Part shown: positions 1-12,516 of the stretch, piece by piece
Position numbering within the stretch: the stretch's first letter is position 1
Layout: each line of letters opens with the position of its first letter
From: Globisporangium splendens
Lineage: Eukaryota; Oomycota; Peronosporomycetes; Pythiales; Pythiaceae
Direction of reading: 5' to 3'
Assembly (NCBI GenBank): GCA_006386115.1
Contig: VFIW01000022.1
Coordinates: 310,001 to 374,000, forward strand
DNA length: 64,000 bases
Notes under the pieces: model-generated
What the model was told of the DNA's origin: nothing
The model's database searches: none
Seen by the model: the letters and a program-made list of their open reading frames with translations, nothing else
Translations under genes and position numbers: made by a program

Positions 1-2
1 AG

Positions 3-95
3 AAGCTGAATTTCGGAGAGGATCGAGTGGAGCTGCACACGCCAATCGCCATCTGCGACAGGAGCGACAAGCGTAGTCTATTCGATAGGTTTTAG
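3..95 (+). CDS. 3' end of a gene truncated by the window edge
   Basis: An open frame enters from the left edge and stops at TAG (93-95). It encodes about 30 residues, beginning KLNFGEDRVELHTPIAICDR and ending DRF. The composition looks coding, but too little is present to recognise a family, and a chance open frame cannot be excluded. Confidence 0.3.
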   Translation, partial: KLNFGEDRVELHTPIAICDRSDKRSLFDRF

Positions 96-1948
96 TCGAT
101 TTTGTGGGGTGAGATGTGCTCTCTTGGCAGGTGCGCATCTTTCCGCACCCCGAGCGCAAGGCGCTGGCTTGCGCCACATAGAAAGACTCCACAACGATTT
201 GCTTGAGTGCTTGCTGTGAGGTGATCCAGAGCGTATTGTATGCAGCATTCGTGTTGTGCGTCTTCATGTGGCTGCAGGGTGTTGGGCAATTGGTTTGTGT
301 CGTCCTAGTTCTGAAATGGGCGCCTAGCAAAATGAGGACTCCAGGATATCTTTCGAGTCTCCATTGCAGATTGACGAAGGATCAGATTGATGGTGCACTC
401 ACCTGATGATGACGAGCAGCGTACAGTTTCTGCATTCTCTCCATCAGCTCATGCAAATGATTGTGCGCCTAACGACTTGTGCAACACTCCACAACAAAAG
501 GCGAAGTGACCGTGGCGTTTGGCTGGTGTGTGTGGAGTCACAGAGAGCAAAAGTCATGCAGAACCGCAGTCACGCACACATGCCCTGTTTGAACTGTGAG
601 GGCTCAATGAGCAACCTGATTGAATAGCGTGGTGCCATGCGGAGCGCACCCGGTTGAACTCCCTCGGGTTCCTGCCGCTGTACCGCGCACCCACTGCTCC
701 CGCCCTCTCACCTGGCATCTCACCTGCCTTCGAGGCATCTTCGCGACACACGCACGCAAACGACGGAAGATCCGCTCGCGACGAAAGGAAAAAGAACCCC
801 CAACCAAATCGCACACCACGGCAAGCAGCATGGCGGTCGATGCTCTGCAAAAAGATCGCGGTGAACAAGGCAGAAGAGCCTTGCGATACAGTGTGGAGTT
901 TGTTTTTGTTTTTGTTTTTCTCACAACACAGTGTCGCAAACCAGCCTTGTTGTGTGATCGATCAGGTGCGCTCCTCCATCGACCATCATTCTGTGAAAAA
1001 CCTATCAAACAGCCTACACTTCCTCCTCGGGTTCAGTTGAACATTATGTTTCAGAGGGTGGCGTTTCGCGTGTAGGCGCAAAACTGTCCCCTTCGTGCCA
1101 CTTTCCGCCCTGCACAGCAAGTTCGCGCCACCTTCGCGCAACATTGTTGGCGATCGTGGGCATCTGGCGGTGTGAACAATTGGCTACTGTAAATGCCAGG
1201 TAAATTGGTGCCTCCATAGCAAGAACCACCGCGTGCGGCATAGACCGAAGCAACCGGCGAGCAACGTTCGTTCCACCTGTGCGCGTGGTAAGGGGAACAA
1301 CTGTGTGCGTGTGTGTGCATGCGCGTTTGTGTGTATGTGCTTGTGAGGCAAACGCCCCCATTCTTCTCTTCCGTGTGTGTGTGTGAGAAAGGAGAGGAGG
1401 GCAGTGTGTATAGGAATTTGTATGGCGAGCGAATCTCGCGCGCGGTCCAGCTGTTGCTCATTCCACGATTCCGTGATGCTCAAAATGAACGAAGGACAGA
1501 GGAACTCGGAGAGGGAGGAAGGATGAAAAGGGGGAGCAAGCCGTAGAACGCTGGTGTCTGTGGGACTCGATTATTCGCTCTTTTACCTTGCTTCCACCCT
1601 CTCGACGCGCAGGTTCCTCCGTTCGGGCATTCTGGCGGACATTTGCATCGTGACTTGTGGGTGCAGTTCGACCGCATGCATTGCATTTGCGCAAGAAGAA
1701 GAAGAAGGTGATGATGAGAGCGATACTGACTGTGTATCTGTGTTTTTGCGCATGTGTGTGATGGGATTTCTGTGCAGAACGCGTCAACGAGAGCTCTGGA
1801 CGGAAAAAGGAAAGCGACACACGAAAGTTCATCCTGTAACGACGACCAGCGAAGCAGGAGTTACTTATTGGGTGCCATCGTACAATTGCGAGCCGCAAGC
1901 AACGACCATAACAGCAGTACACACACAGAAAGCCAACATTGCAGCACG
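96..1948. other. Intergenic region upstream of the SPX gene
   Basis: I see no convincing gene here. Several open frames of 65-150 codons overlap on both strands, but they have low-complexity, serine/histidine/threonine-rich translations without family resemblance. A GT-rich, CA/TG microsatellite-like stretch lies at about 1300-1390. The last few hundred bases, rich in pyrimidines and CA, probably include the SPX promoter and leader. Confidence 0.5.
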
Positions 1949-3561
1949 ATGAAGTTCGGCAAGGTGCTGCAGCAGTCGATGCAGATGTCGTCGTCGTCCT
2001 GGGAACCGCACTGGGTCGACTACAAGCAGCTGAAACACATCATCAAAGACTGTGCGCATATCCAGAAGGAGGAGAAGTTGCAGGGCGACAAACTCGTGAA
2101 AACCAAGATCAAACCGTCCGCGAAAGAAGACAACGACAGCATCCGTAAGTGACTTGCAAGCGCAACGTGCACATATGTATGAGCGCTTGAACTAAGCGGT
2201 TATGCTGCATGTGTGCTTGTATGTGTAGGCAAATCGCCCGATGAGATGAACTTCTTTCGCACGTTGCGCGTCGAGATCAAGAAAATCGCCGATTTTTTCG
2301 TACAGGAGCAAGCGAAACACACCAACCAGGTTGCAGCCATTGAGCAAATTTCAATTGAACTCAAGGTGCGCATTCTTTATTTTGCTGTCGGATTTAAATG
2401 CACGCGAATGGTCAGTGGAGTTCTGACGTTCGTGTGTTGTATTTCTGCACTGGAATGGCACGAATAGACGTCTCTGAAGCCCGAGACAAAGACCGAATTG
2501 ATGAAAAGCTGTGTGTCGCTGTACAAAGAATTGCTGCTGCTCGAGAATTTTGCCGTGATGAACTTCTGTGGCATTTCCAAAGTACGTGGAATGCGCAATG
2601 CATTTGTCTATTGTTCATTGCGAATGTACAGGTGTGCGTAGTTGACTGACAACGTTGTGTGTTCTATTGCTGCTAATGAACAAAATAGATTTTGAAGAAG
2701 CACGACAAATGGACAGGGTACGCGACGCGGCACAAGTTCATGCACACGATCTTGATGAAGCAGCCGTTTGCGACGTACGTGCCGCTTTTGCAGATGATCG
2801 ACCGTTTGGAGCACATCTTTATGGAGGCCACGGGCTCGAGCATCGACCAGCACGACGCGCAGAAGGCAGGTCGCCGCGGTAGTGGCGGTAGCGGCGCTGG
2901 GAGCAGTGGATCGTTTTTTCCAAATGGGAACAATGGCGGAGGATCGCGAACGAATTCGCCACGCAGCAGCAGCCACCAGAATCACACGCCAGGGAATTCG
3001 CCACCGTCAGGAGGAACTGGACCAGGAGCAGGCACGTACGGGGAGTATTCGTCCGGTGGGGATCAGCAGACGCGCGATTTGTCACCACGGTCTGAAGATT
3101 CTGTTCCGCTCGTGAAAGTACATGCTTTGAGAGGAGACGCGTGGCAACTAAAGCAAATGGAGAGCGTTGGGGATTACGATGGTGACGAGGAGGACGACGG
3201 TGAAGACGACGGAAATGACGATGGCACCTTCCAGGACGAATTTGCAGCTTCTCCACCACGCGAAGTTGAAGCGAAATCAGCGTCTGTAGCGATCCCCGAT
3301 GTGCAACCCCAGGCACGACTGCAAAGTGTTTCTTCTCTCGGTCACCATTCCGACAGCGATGCCGCAGCGATCGCCATGCTTTCCATGAAAGAGAGCTTAG
3401 CCAGAAACAGCAAAGACCGCATTCGCGGCTCAGGCGTCAGCAGCGATGGCGGCGAGAGCAGTGGTCCCGATGGCCGTGGCCGCTTCAACAAGCGCAAAGC
3501 GTTCGCGCCGTTGACGAGCGCCGGCAAGCGCAAGATGAGCTTTGCAACGATTCTCAACTGA
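1949..3561 (+). CDS. SPX-domain protein (phosphate/inositol-pyrophosphate sensing)
   Basis: Four exons join in frame: 1949-2144, 2229-2365, 2468-2581 and 2689-3561, all with GT-AG introns, giving about 439 residues. The N-terminus MKFGKVLQQSM and the following WEPHWVDYKQLK are the start of an SPX domain. The exon 3/4 junction restores the SPX core (SLYKELLLLENFAVMNFCGISK followed by ILKKHDKWTGY). SPX domains bind inositol pyrophosphates and regulate phosphate homeostasis. No VTC, EXS or RING domain follows. The C-terminal half (from about residue 190) is serine/glycine-rich and acidic with a basic tail (RGRFNKRKAF), so this is a stand-alone SPX protein or one with a disordered regulatory tail. 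The start ATG is the first in frame and begins the SPX motif. Confidence 0.85.
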
Positions 3562-4800
3562 TGGCATGTGACTTTTTTCTTAGCGAACACCGGCCACATT
3601 AGGAGTAGTAGAAGCGAGTTGCCATCGTGATCTAGGTGAATGAATATTAAGAAGCTGGAGGAAAGCAATAGAAGGGAAAAAGCGCAGTGAGGGTGTTGTT
3701 GTGTCCGTTGTTACGTCTCGTTTCCTGCTGGGTTTCTTCAGTGCGAGCCTGGTTGGTTGTGGAAAATAGTGAGCAAGTGCGAAGAAGCAACGGTGCCGAG
3801 AATACGCAACGAGAAGCTGTTCCCCACCTGGGAACGAACAGGATCCAGCTGAGACGTCGTATCCTTCGTCGTAGGGCAACCAGTATTTCGAACGCAAAGC
3901 TACTCCGACCGCGAATAGGAGCTCGCATTTGAGTGTCTCGCGAAGGATCCAATAACGCGTCCGTCATACATCCAAGTGACGTATCCGTGTGGAAAAGCAA
4001 AGCAGCAGAGGAAAGTACGAATGCTGGGAGGGGATGGATAAAAGGATGGAATGGATATGTGCTTGCTGTGTGAGGGTGAAACTTGATCGCCTGTGTGAAA
4101 TTGCGTTGGAGATTTGTCTGAATGGGTTGAAAGCATCTTGCAATAGAAATATACATCAGAAAACCCATTCTGAAATCTTGAACGGTCACTCAGTTGAGTG
4201 ATCAGCACACATCGGTGACAGGTAAGTACTTTATTTCAACCATTTATGCACGCTCTATTGGCAGAAAAATGCATTTTCGTCCAATCGGAGTGCTAGTTGT
4301 GCAGACTTACAACACTCCTCTATTGGCAGAAAAACAATATAGTTTTCTGTGACACTTTCAGCACCCACACACTCCATTGTCGATGTCGACAGCCAGCTCC
4401 ACTTGCCAGCATCCTCCTTTGCAATCACTGTTCGCTTCAGCTGATAGAAGCACAAAGCGAATATGGTTCGTGCTCTTCAATGAACGCGACAATGTCCAGT
4501 GATTGGCTTGAGCATGAGGGAGACGACAGCGTCATCGCTTCGGCACTGTAATCAAATATGCTAACTGTAGGGAATGTGCTTTACTTTTTCCCGTGTTCTT
4601 CGAAATAGTATCGCCAAATACTGGAACAGCGAATTGCAGCTACTCTGTGTGATTTTATTCGTTTGTGGCAAGAGAGTGGGAGTTGGGGAGCAGAAAAGAC
4701 AAAAGTTTGAGCGAGTCCACATCATTTCCCAATTTCCATCTTCATTTTAGCTCGCATTCCGCCATTTCTCGGCTTCTTCGCAACCAAGAGACACAAAAGC
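3562..4800. other. Intergenic region between SPX and ankyrin-kinase genes
   Basis: No gene is supported. The only structure noticed is a short direct repeat around ctctattggcagaaaaa at 4253 and 4319. The 150 bases before 4801 probably hold the leader of the ankyrin gene. Confidence 0.45.
4251..4336 (+). repeat. Short direct repeat carrying ATTGG
   Basis: The 17-mer ctctattggcagaaaaa occurs at 4253 and again at 4319, about 66 bp apart. ATTGG is the CCAAT-box complement, so the pair may be promoter elements of the ankyrin gene 470-550 bp downstream, or simply a relic of a local duplication. Confidence 0.35.
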
Positions 4801-7800
4801 ATGGGTAACGCCAGCACCAAGATGTCGAAGAGTGTTCAAGACCTCCTCAGAGCGTTGCTATATGCGGTGCGCCGTGGGGACGTGAACGGTGTGAAAAGAC
4901 TTCTGGCTAACCGCAAGACACACGTGAATGGCAAGGTCAACGGACGGACAGCACTTTCGCATGCTGTCGAACGCGGGAATGCAGAGATAGTGCAGCTTTT
5001 GGTCGATCGAGGAGCTGACGTGACCGTGAAGGACAAAAATGGAAGAAGTCCTTTGTCGTATGCGGCTGAAGCAGGCAAGACAGAGATTGTGCAGCTTTTA
5101 GTCGATCGAGGAGCTCACGTGGCCGTGAAGGACAAGAATGGAAGAAGTCCTTTGTCGTATGCGGCTGAAGCAGGCAAGACAGAGATTGTGCAGCTTTTAG
5201 TCGAACGAGGAGCTGATGTAACCGAGAAGGACGAGTATGGAAGAACCCCTCTATCGTATGCGACTAAAGCACGCTGGTCAGAGATTGTACATCTTTTTGA
5301 CCATCGAGGAGCATATGTGACTTACAAGGACTGGTTTGGAAGAAGTCCTCTATCGTATGCGGTTAAAGCAGGCAAGACAGAGATTGTGCAGCTTTTGGTT
5401 GATCTTGGAGCTGACGTGACCGAGAAGGACAAGAAAGAAAGAAGTCCTTTGTCGTATGCTGCTGAAGCAGGCAAGACAGAGATTGTGCAGCTTTTGGTCG
5501 ATCGAGGAGCTGACTTGTCTGTGAAGGACAAGAAAGAAAGAAGTGCTTTGTCGTATGCTGCTGAAGCAGGCAAGACAGAGATTGTGCAGCTTTTAGTCGA
5601 TCGAGGAGCTGACGTGACCGTGAAGGACAAGAAAGAAAGAAGTCCTTTGTCGTATGCTGCTGAAGCAGGCAAGACAGAGATTGTGCAGCTTTTAGTCGAA
5701 CGAGGAGCTGATGTAACCGAGAAGGACGAGTATGGAAGAACCCCTCTATCGTATGCGACTAAAGCACGCTGGTCAGAGATTGTACATCTTTTTGACCATC
5801 GAGGAGCAGATGTGACTTACAAGGACTGGTTTGGAAGAAGTCCTCTATCGTATGCGGTTAAAGCAGGCAAGACAGATATTGTGCAGCTTTTGGTCGATCT
5901 TGGAGCTGACGTGACCGAGAAGGACGAATATGGAAGAAGTGCTCTGTCGTATGCGGCTAAGGCAGGCAAGACAGAGATTGTGCAGCTTTTAGTTGATCGA
6001 GGAGCTGTCGTCACAGAGAAGGACGAGTATGGAAGAAGTGCTCTGTCGTATGCGGCTAAGGCAGGCAAGACAGAGATAGTGCAGCTTTTAGTCGATCGAG
6101 GAGCTGACGTAACCGTGAAGGACAAGAATGGAAGAAGTGCTTTGTCGTATGCTGCTGAAGCAGGCAAGACAGAGATTGTGCAGTTTTTAGTCGATCGAGG
6201 AGCTGACGTCACAGAGAAGGACGAGTATGGAAGAAGTCCTTTGTCGTATGCTGCTGAAGCAGGCAAGACAGAGATTGTGCAGCTTTTGGTCGATCGAGGA
6301 GCTGACGTGACTGAGAAGGACAAGAAAGAAAGAAGTGCTTTGTCGTATGCTGCTGAAGCAGGCGATACAGAGATAGTGCAGCTTTTAGTCGAACGAGGAG
6401 CTGACGTAACCGAGAAGGACAAGAATGGAAGAACCCCTCTATCGTATGCGACTAAAGCACGCTGGTCGGAGATTGTGCATATTTTGGTCGATCTTGGAGC
6501 TGACGTCACAGAGAAGGACGAGTATGGTAAAAGTGCTTTGATGTATGCGGCTCACGCAGGCAAGACAGAGATTGTGCAGCTTTTGGTCGAACGAGGAGCT
6601 GACGTAACCGTGAAGGACAAGAATGGAAGAAGTGCTCTGTCGTATGCGGTTAAAGCAGGCAAGACAGAGATTGTGCAGCTTTTAGTCGATCGAGGAGCTC
6701 ACGTGACCGAGAAGGACGAGTATGGAAGAAGTCCTTTGTCGTATGCGGCTCACGCAGGCATGACAGAGATAGTGAAGCTTTTGGTCGATCGAGGAGCTGA
6801 CGTAACCGAGAAGGACGAGTATGGAAGAAGTCCTTTGTTATATGCGGCTCACGCAGGCAAGACAGAGATAGTGCAGCTTTTGGTCGAACGAGGAGCTGAC
6901 GTAACCGAGAAGGACAAGAATGGAAGAACCCCTCTATCGTATGCGACTAAAGCACGCTGGTCAGAGATTGTACATCTTTTTGACCATCGAGGAGCTGACG
7001 CGGCTTACAAGGACCGGTTTGGAAGAAGTCTTTTGTCGTATGCGGCTAAGACAGGCAAGACGAAGATTGTGCAGCTTTTGGTCGATCTTGGAGCTGACGT
7101 GACCGAGAAGGACGAGTATGGAAGAAGTGCTTTGTCGTATGCGGCCGAGTCGGGCTACTCAAACATCATTTTGATTTTGATAAAGGATGGATCGGCTGTA
7201 GACGAGAAGGACTCAAACGGAAGAACTGCGTTGTCGTACGCTGCGCAACAAGGATACAGTGAAATAGTATCCGTTTTGCTGAATGCTGCCGCGTCACCGA
7301 ACGGAACGATTGTTTGGAATGAATCGCAGTCCGAGTGCGAGACGTCCCTCACTCTGGCTGGTCGTGCAGGGCATATGAATATCGTCAAAACTCTGATTGA
7401 GGCAGGCGCAGACGTGGGGGTCCGAGCTGCCGATGGCGAGACACCGCTGATATCGATATCGCGATGGGATTACGCACCCGGTGTCCAATTGCTCATCGAG
7501 AAATGTCGTAGTGGCGTAAATCCATTTGCTACCCGATCAACTGCAAGAACTCCATTGCTTCCTGGTACCTTGAAAACCATGCATGAACTATGCACAAAGA
7601 CACATGAATTTGCAGCTATGACTACACGGGTGATGCAACGACTACAAGACGTCTGCTCCCAGTTGGAGCAGCAGGGGATGATTGGAGTCCAATCAGAAGC
7701 GCTGACAACGTTGATTCCCATCCTCTTCCGTTTTTGCCGACTGCTGTTTCGATGCAAAGAGCAAAAGCGACTTCTGTCTCGACTTGTTTCCAGTCTTGCC

Positions 7801-10364
7801 ATCTCAAGCGCTATCAGTGATTTTCATGAAGAGTTGGATCATTTTGCGGCGCTACTACAATTGAGCCTGCAAGAGAGTGATTGGAAGGATCAGTGGCTTA
7901 CCGACGAAACAAATACGATGCAGTCTATCTATGAAAAGCTGGTGGATGACGAGCCCTTGTCGACGGTCTCGACAACATATATGACAAGGACCGTGCAGCT
8001 GTCCTGCTGGTGAATACGCTGCGAAAACAACGAGGTACTAATCAAGAAGCAGTAGACGCCATTGAAGATGTCAAAAATCGATTCCTTCGAGTGTGCGGTA
8101 TGGAAGAGCCATCAGTCCCAGACTGGTTTATATCTCGCGAGGATGTGGAGTTCAACGAGTGGAATCGAACTGAAGGTGACGCTGAAATCACGACGTACGA
8201 AGGTAAGTGGCTGAAGACCAAGGTGATCGTCGCAACATCACGACGGATGGACAAAAGCAAATTTCGGAATGTTGCATCTCGCTGGTTCTCGCTAAGCCAC
8301 CCAAACGTGCGAAAGCTCTTCGGAGCTTGCCATATTGTGTCGAAGCCTTTTTTCGTGTACGAGTATGGGAAGCGACTACTGGATGTGCTGACAGAAGAGC
8401 AGCAATCCCCTTGGAAATATCTGTATGACGCGGCGCTTGGTGTTCAATTGCTCCATCAGCGCAACATTGTCCATGGTGATCTGCGATGCTCAAATATCGT
8501 TGTCGGTTTGGATGGCGTTGCAAAGGTTGGTGGGTTGGAACATCGAATGGGTCATCATAACTTCAGATACGTAACAGAACGAGCAGATTGGGCTTCGCCT
8601 GAAGTACTTCTCCATCGAGCCAAGTCTCTTTCATCCGACATCTACGCGTTTGGAATGTGCATTTTGGAAGCGATTACTCTCAAGAGACCTTGGTTTCCGC
8701 TGGAATATTATGATTATAATCGAAGCGTCCGATATGGAAAGCTCCCACACCGCCCTCAAAGCTTTAGTGATGACCAGTGGGACTTGCTCACAAAAATGTG
8801 CGCATTCAAGACTGCCGATCGCATATCGATCGGGTATGTTGTGCTTCAGCTCAAGAAATTTGTTGAGATGAGAAATGATCTCACCCTGGCTGCCCACGAT
8901 ACACACATTGAGGTGCGTGACATATTACACTCCGAACAGCAACTGTGTTATTTTCCACCAACATTGTCCTTCTTTTTTCTTTGATGTATGCCAGCAATCA
9001 GAGTGTGCAACCATCGAGACATTCCAATTTCCACAACTCGTCTCCAAAACTATTCCAGACAAGCTGCAAACAATTCGAGACCGTTGTCACCGATTGCCCG
9101 AGTCCGAGTGGCTTGTCCGCGATGTGTGTCCAGCGCTAGAGTTTCTGTTCTACACTCTGGTGTCACAGCAAATGCGACCAAAAGACACTGTTGTAGAGAG
9201 GTACTGTGCTGCCTTAACTGGTTTGGAACGACACTTGCGTACCGCCGTGAATAAAGAATCAATTGCTCACGCGGCCAGAAGTCGACAAGTCGCTGAGTCC
9301 CACCACGTGATTTACGAAGAGCTGGATCGCTTGCTCGACATGGTGTATGTGAGTAAGAGCCACCCAATCCGGAGCTGGAAGCGCAGTGAAGCGAGCATCG
9401 ATCAGCGGATTCTAAATGATGCGAATCATGTGAAAGCAAGCGCGATACCAGGAGCTGTGTTGCTGAAAGTGTTTGATTTACCAAGGACAGAACTTTGTGA
9501 CAGCAGAACTGGCGACGATCCTAAATCTGTGCCAGCATGGTTCTTGCCTTTGCGAAACTTCAATTCTCCGATTCCAGCGAAATTGGACAAGGCGCGTTTG
9601 GAAAAGTGTATAAAGGTGTTTGGCTGGATACTCCGGTTGTGGTGAAGTTCATGGGGTACGAAGGCGATAGGGACACGATTTCCAACGAACTCTTCCTTCA
9701 CGAAGTACGAGTGTGGCATCGACTGAAGAAGCACCCGCACATTGGGAGTTGTATGGTGCCTGCCACGTCGACAAGCGTTATTTGTGTGCGAATACGCTTC
9801 GAATGGGGATTGCGAGACTATTTGAAGCGAGCTGGGAACGACCATTTGGTTTGGGATAAACTCTACGAGATCGCGCTCGGACTCGCGTACATGCATGGGT
9901 TGAGCGTCCCACAACGATCTCAAGTGCGACAACGTGCTCGTGGGTATGGATGGGAAGGCGAAGCTCATTGACTTTGGGCTGAGCGCGATCGTCGGCGACT
10001 CTGAAATCATGGTCGATGTGAATCGCATGGGCGCTGTTCATTGGAAATCGCCCGAGTATCTGGCTGGTGGGCGACCGTCGTTTGCCTCCGACGTGTATTC
10101 GTTTGCAATGTGCATGTTGGAAGCAATCACGGGTGACACTCCGTGGGGAGCAACATGCTTGGTGCTGTCGTCAAATTTCGTGTGAAAAATGGGAGCATTC
10201 CAACGCGACCTGGAGTGATGAACGACAGGCAGTGGAACCTGATTGAGTTGATGACAAAGCAGAATCCGTCCGAACGAGTGAGGATGACATATGTCGTGGA
10301 TAAACTGTTCGAGATCTCAGAAGCGGAAAATAGTCGCGCTGTTGCAGGTCCAGGTGTCCCGTGA
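4801..10364 (+). CDS. Ankyrin-array / pseudokinase / TKL-type kinase gene with broken 3' frame
   Basis: The frame is open from ATG 4801 to 8013 (1070 codons). It starts MGNAST, which fits an N-myristoylation site, followed by about 26 ankyrin repeats. At about 7985 a one-base loss shifts the frame, which then continues (NTLRKQRGTNQEAVDAIEDV) into a kinase-like domain (about 8150-8880). That domain has HGDLRCSN but no glycine loop, no VAVK lysine, and VGGLE where DFG is expected, so it is a pseudokinase. A GT-AG intron (8913-8994) and a helical linker follow. A second kinase domain (about 9555-10330) has GQGAFGKVYKG, VVVKF, HNDLKCDN, DFGLS and SPEYLAGG, so its catalytic set is complete. Further one-base losses at about 9557, 9741, 9780, 9806, 9907 and 10146 break this second domain. 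The gene is either decaying or the consensus has homopolymer errors. It would act as a membrane-anchored signalling kinase. The substrate is unknown. Confidence 0.75.
5029..7305 (+). repeat. Array of 23 in-phase 99-bp ankyrin units
   Basis: Twenty-three consecutive units of exactly 99 bp (33 residues, consensus KDKNGRSPLSYAAEAGKTE then IVQLLVDRGADVT) run without an indel. A related unit precedes them and two diverged ones follow. Units differ mainly at the KDKNG/KDEYG/KDKKE/KDWFG positions. A distinctive unit with ATKARWSEIVHLF begins at 5227, 5722 and 6910, with a variant at 6415. The 5227 and 5722 copies are 495 bp apart and share neighbours on both sides, so blocks of five repeats have been duplicated. 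Near-identity at DNA level points to recent expansion or homogenisation. Confidence 0.9.
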
Positions 10365-11147
10365 GTCCAATCATCTTTTTGCTATCCTTGCCGAGTACTA
10401 GTGCGACCATGTCTACAGATCATAATCTTCAGTGTTAGATATTGCATGATTCTGCATACTCGTTTTTCTCATCTGGCAAGTACAGTGTATGGATGCGTAA
10501 CGAAAAGAAAGAAAACACGCATTGAAAAACGAATAAATCCTTTCTGCTTGTGTGTGCATTTGTTTCCTTGGTCCGTAAACTCTACGTCAGACACTTTGAA
10601 TGAAGAAAAAGTGCATCCTTTTCTGGTTTTCATGTACGGCGCGCCTGACATACATGAACGGACATATCACACATGTCTAAAACGACTGCTGCCATTGCAT
10701 TTGAACAACTTCATACCGCTTGGACAAAACGAAAAACTCCTGTGGATTGCGAAGCTGTGCGAAACCCTGGGTCACACACTCTCGACGGCACTGACTCCAG
10801 AAGTATGGTTTTCAAATTGACAAGCATGACGCTCGCAGATGGTACGCTCAATTGGCCAATGGATCCATATGCAATCACGAACAAACACGCCGCGCTTCAC
10901 ACTGTCCTCGGAAAGCATAATAGTGGCACTGCGGCTCAATAACAACAACAAAAAAGCAACACGCGCGCACACAGAGATGCAACAATAACTTTTCTTCATC
11001 TCAGCCGTCTCGTTCCCTTTGTGTCTCTCACGAGGCTTCTTCTATCCGACGACAGCAACAACAATTCCACCACACCAGCTACATCCCAACTTGTTTCTCT
11101 CCCCTTTTGCCTCCTTCCCCCATACACTGGTTGACATTGTCGAATGC
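10365..11147. other. Intergenic region, no gene seen
   Basis: Open frames here (for example 10401-10820) have no family resemblance or coding-like composition. The right-hand part is probably the 3' untranslated region of the VAP gene on the minus strand. Confidence 0.4.
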
Positions 11148-12516
11148 TCAGCAATAGCGTCCCACCAAAAAGAAGATGATCGCGCACACCAACAAGTGGA
11201 ACAATCCGAACGCCTATTGGCACCACCAGCACAAAGAGAATGCAAGAATGAGTCGGGGTCATAATGGGCAGACCAGCGAGCGTATAGAGTAGGCTTACCG
11301 CCGGATCGTTGGTCCCCTTGGCTGTGGAAAGTTGCGTAGCATCGGAGCTGTTTCCTGCCGCTGCACCAGGTTTGCGCTGACGCAGTGTCGACCCCGAGAC
11401 ATCTTCGTTGATCTTTTTCGCTCGCTGGGCATCGGAACTAGCCTTCTGCAACAGCTGGCGCGTACTCTCGATAAAAAAAGAAGAGGAAATACGGTTAAGG
11501 AAGCCACAAGGTTGATGGCTGACTCATATACCAAGATAGCATGCAACACGCAATATGCAAATATATCGTAAAAAGAGGATATGTTTTCTCCAAGTCCGTC
11601 AAGAGCACGTCGCGTTGACCTGTAAGCTGCACGGTGAACGACACGAGCTCATCGTATTTCTTTCGTAATGCCACGATCTCGTCCTATATGCACGCAAAAC
11701 ATAGACAGCAGAAGTGTCAGATCTTGACGAAAAAAAAAACAGCATTAGCTTGATCCAAGTTCATACCTTAGTCGGAGTCGCGTCGCCAGTCTTTGATGTC
11801 GCCTTCTCCGTTTCCTGAAGCAGCGCCGCCGTGAGCTGCGCTGGTGTGGACACGTCGACAGCATCCGACGCGGCGTTTGGACGAGCAATGCTCGACTCCT
11901 CCAAGCTGACTTGCTTCGTCGGCAGCAGCGAGTTGCTGCTGCTGTAAATGCTGCTCTTCGACGGGAATCTGGACGACAATGGGGTTTCGGTGTTGTTGAT
12001 ATTGTTGCCTGGCGCAGCAGCAGACGTCACTCCCGCACTCTGGTCGTCCTGGACAAAGCGACAGCGCAACTTCTTGTTCGACAAGCTGCGCTTATCCGTG
12101 TGCGCCCACATATTTGTGAGATCGTCGGCCATCTCTTTCGTCGACTTGGTCTTCACTAGTTCGTAAAAGCTGTCGTCTGCGTAAATACTCTGCACCAGAA
12201 ACTTGTCGTTCGAGAGCTGGCGCTCCGACGGCTCCAGACGCAGCAACTCGTCGCAGTCGCGCTGCTGCAAGATCACCATGATCGACGCCGAGCCGTTCGG
12301 ACCCAGCATGCCCTGGTTCGGACGCACCAAGTACCGCAGCGGACGTGTCGTCTTCACCTTGAACGCGATCTTGCGCTCGTCCGACACGTTGCGGATCGTG
12401 AGCACGGCCTGCGGTGCCGCTTGCGGTTGCAGGTGAAACGTCAGCGACTCGGCTGGTTCCAGGATCACGCTCGAGTTCGGCGCGATCGCCACATCCAGAC
12501 CACTCGTATCAGCCAT
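11148..12516 (-). CDS. VAP: VAP-type tail-anchored MSP-domain protein
   Basis: VAP proteins sit in the ER membrane and recruit FFAT-motif lipid-transfer proteins at contact sites. Exon 1 (12516-11767) starts MADTSGLDVAIAP and encodes an MSP domain (ESLTFHLQP, IAFKVKTT, YLVRPNQGMLGP, DKFLVQS) followed by a serine-rich linker. Exon 2 starts at 11683 (DEIVALRKKYDELVSF, coiled coil). Exon 3 (about 11470-11299) is charged and ends KGTNDPA. The last exon (11213-11148) adds AFGLFHLLVCAIIFFLVGRY, a C-terminal membrane anchor just before the stop. The MSP, coiled-coil and tail-anchor order is that of VAPA/VAPB. The exon 2/3 splice sites are approximate. The gene at 27.7 kb carries two more MSP domains. 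Confidence 0.85.

Noticed and set aside
620..1075. Overlapping open frames of 100-150 codons on both strands
   Set aside because: Low-complexity translations without domains, several equally long in competing frames; treated as chance frames.
5322..6509. Long minus-strand open frames inside the ankyrin array
   Set aside because: They are the antisense shadow of a repeat unit lacking antisense stops; the repeated translation (SAPRSTKSCTIS) follows the 99-bp period and has no start or promoter of its own.
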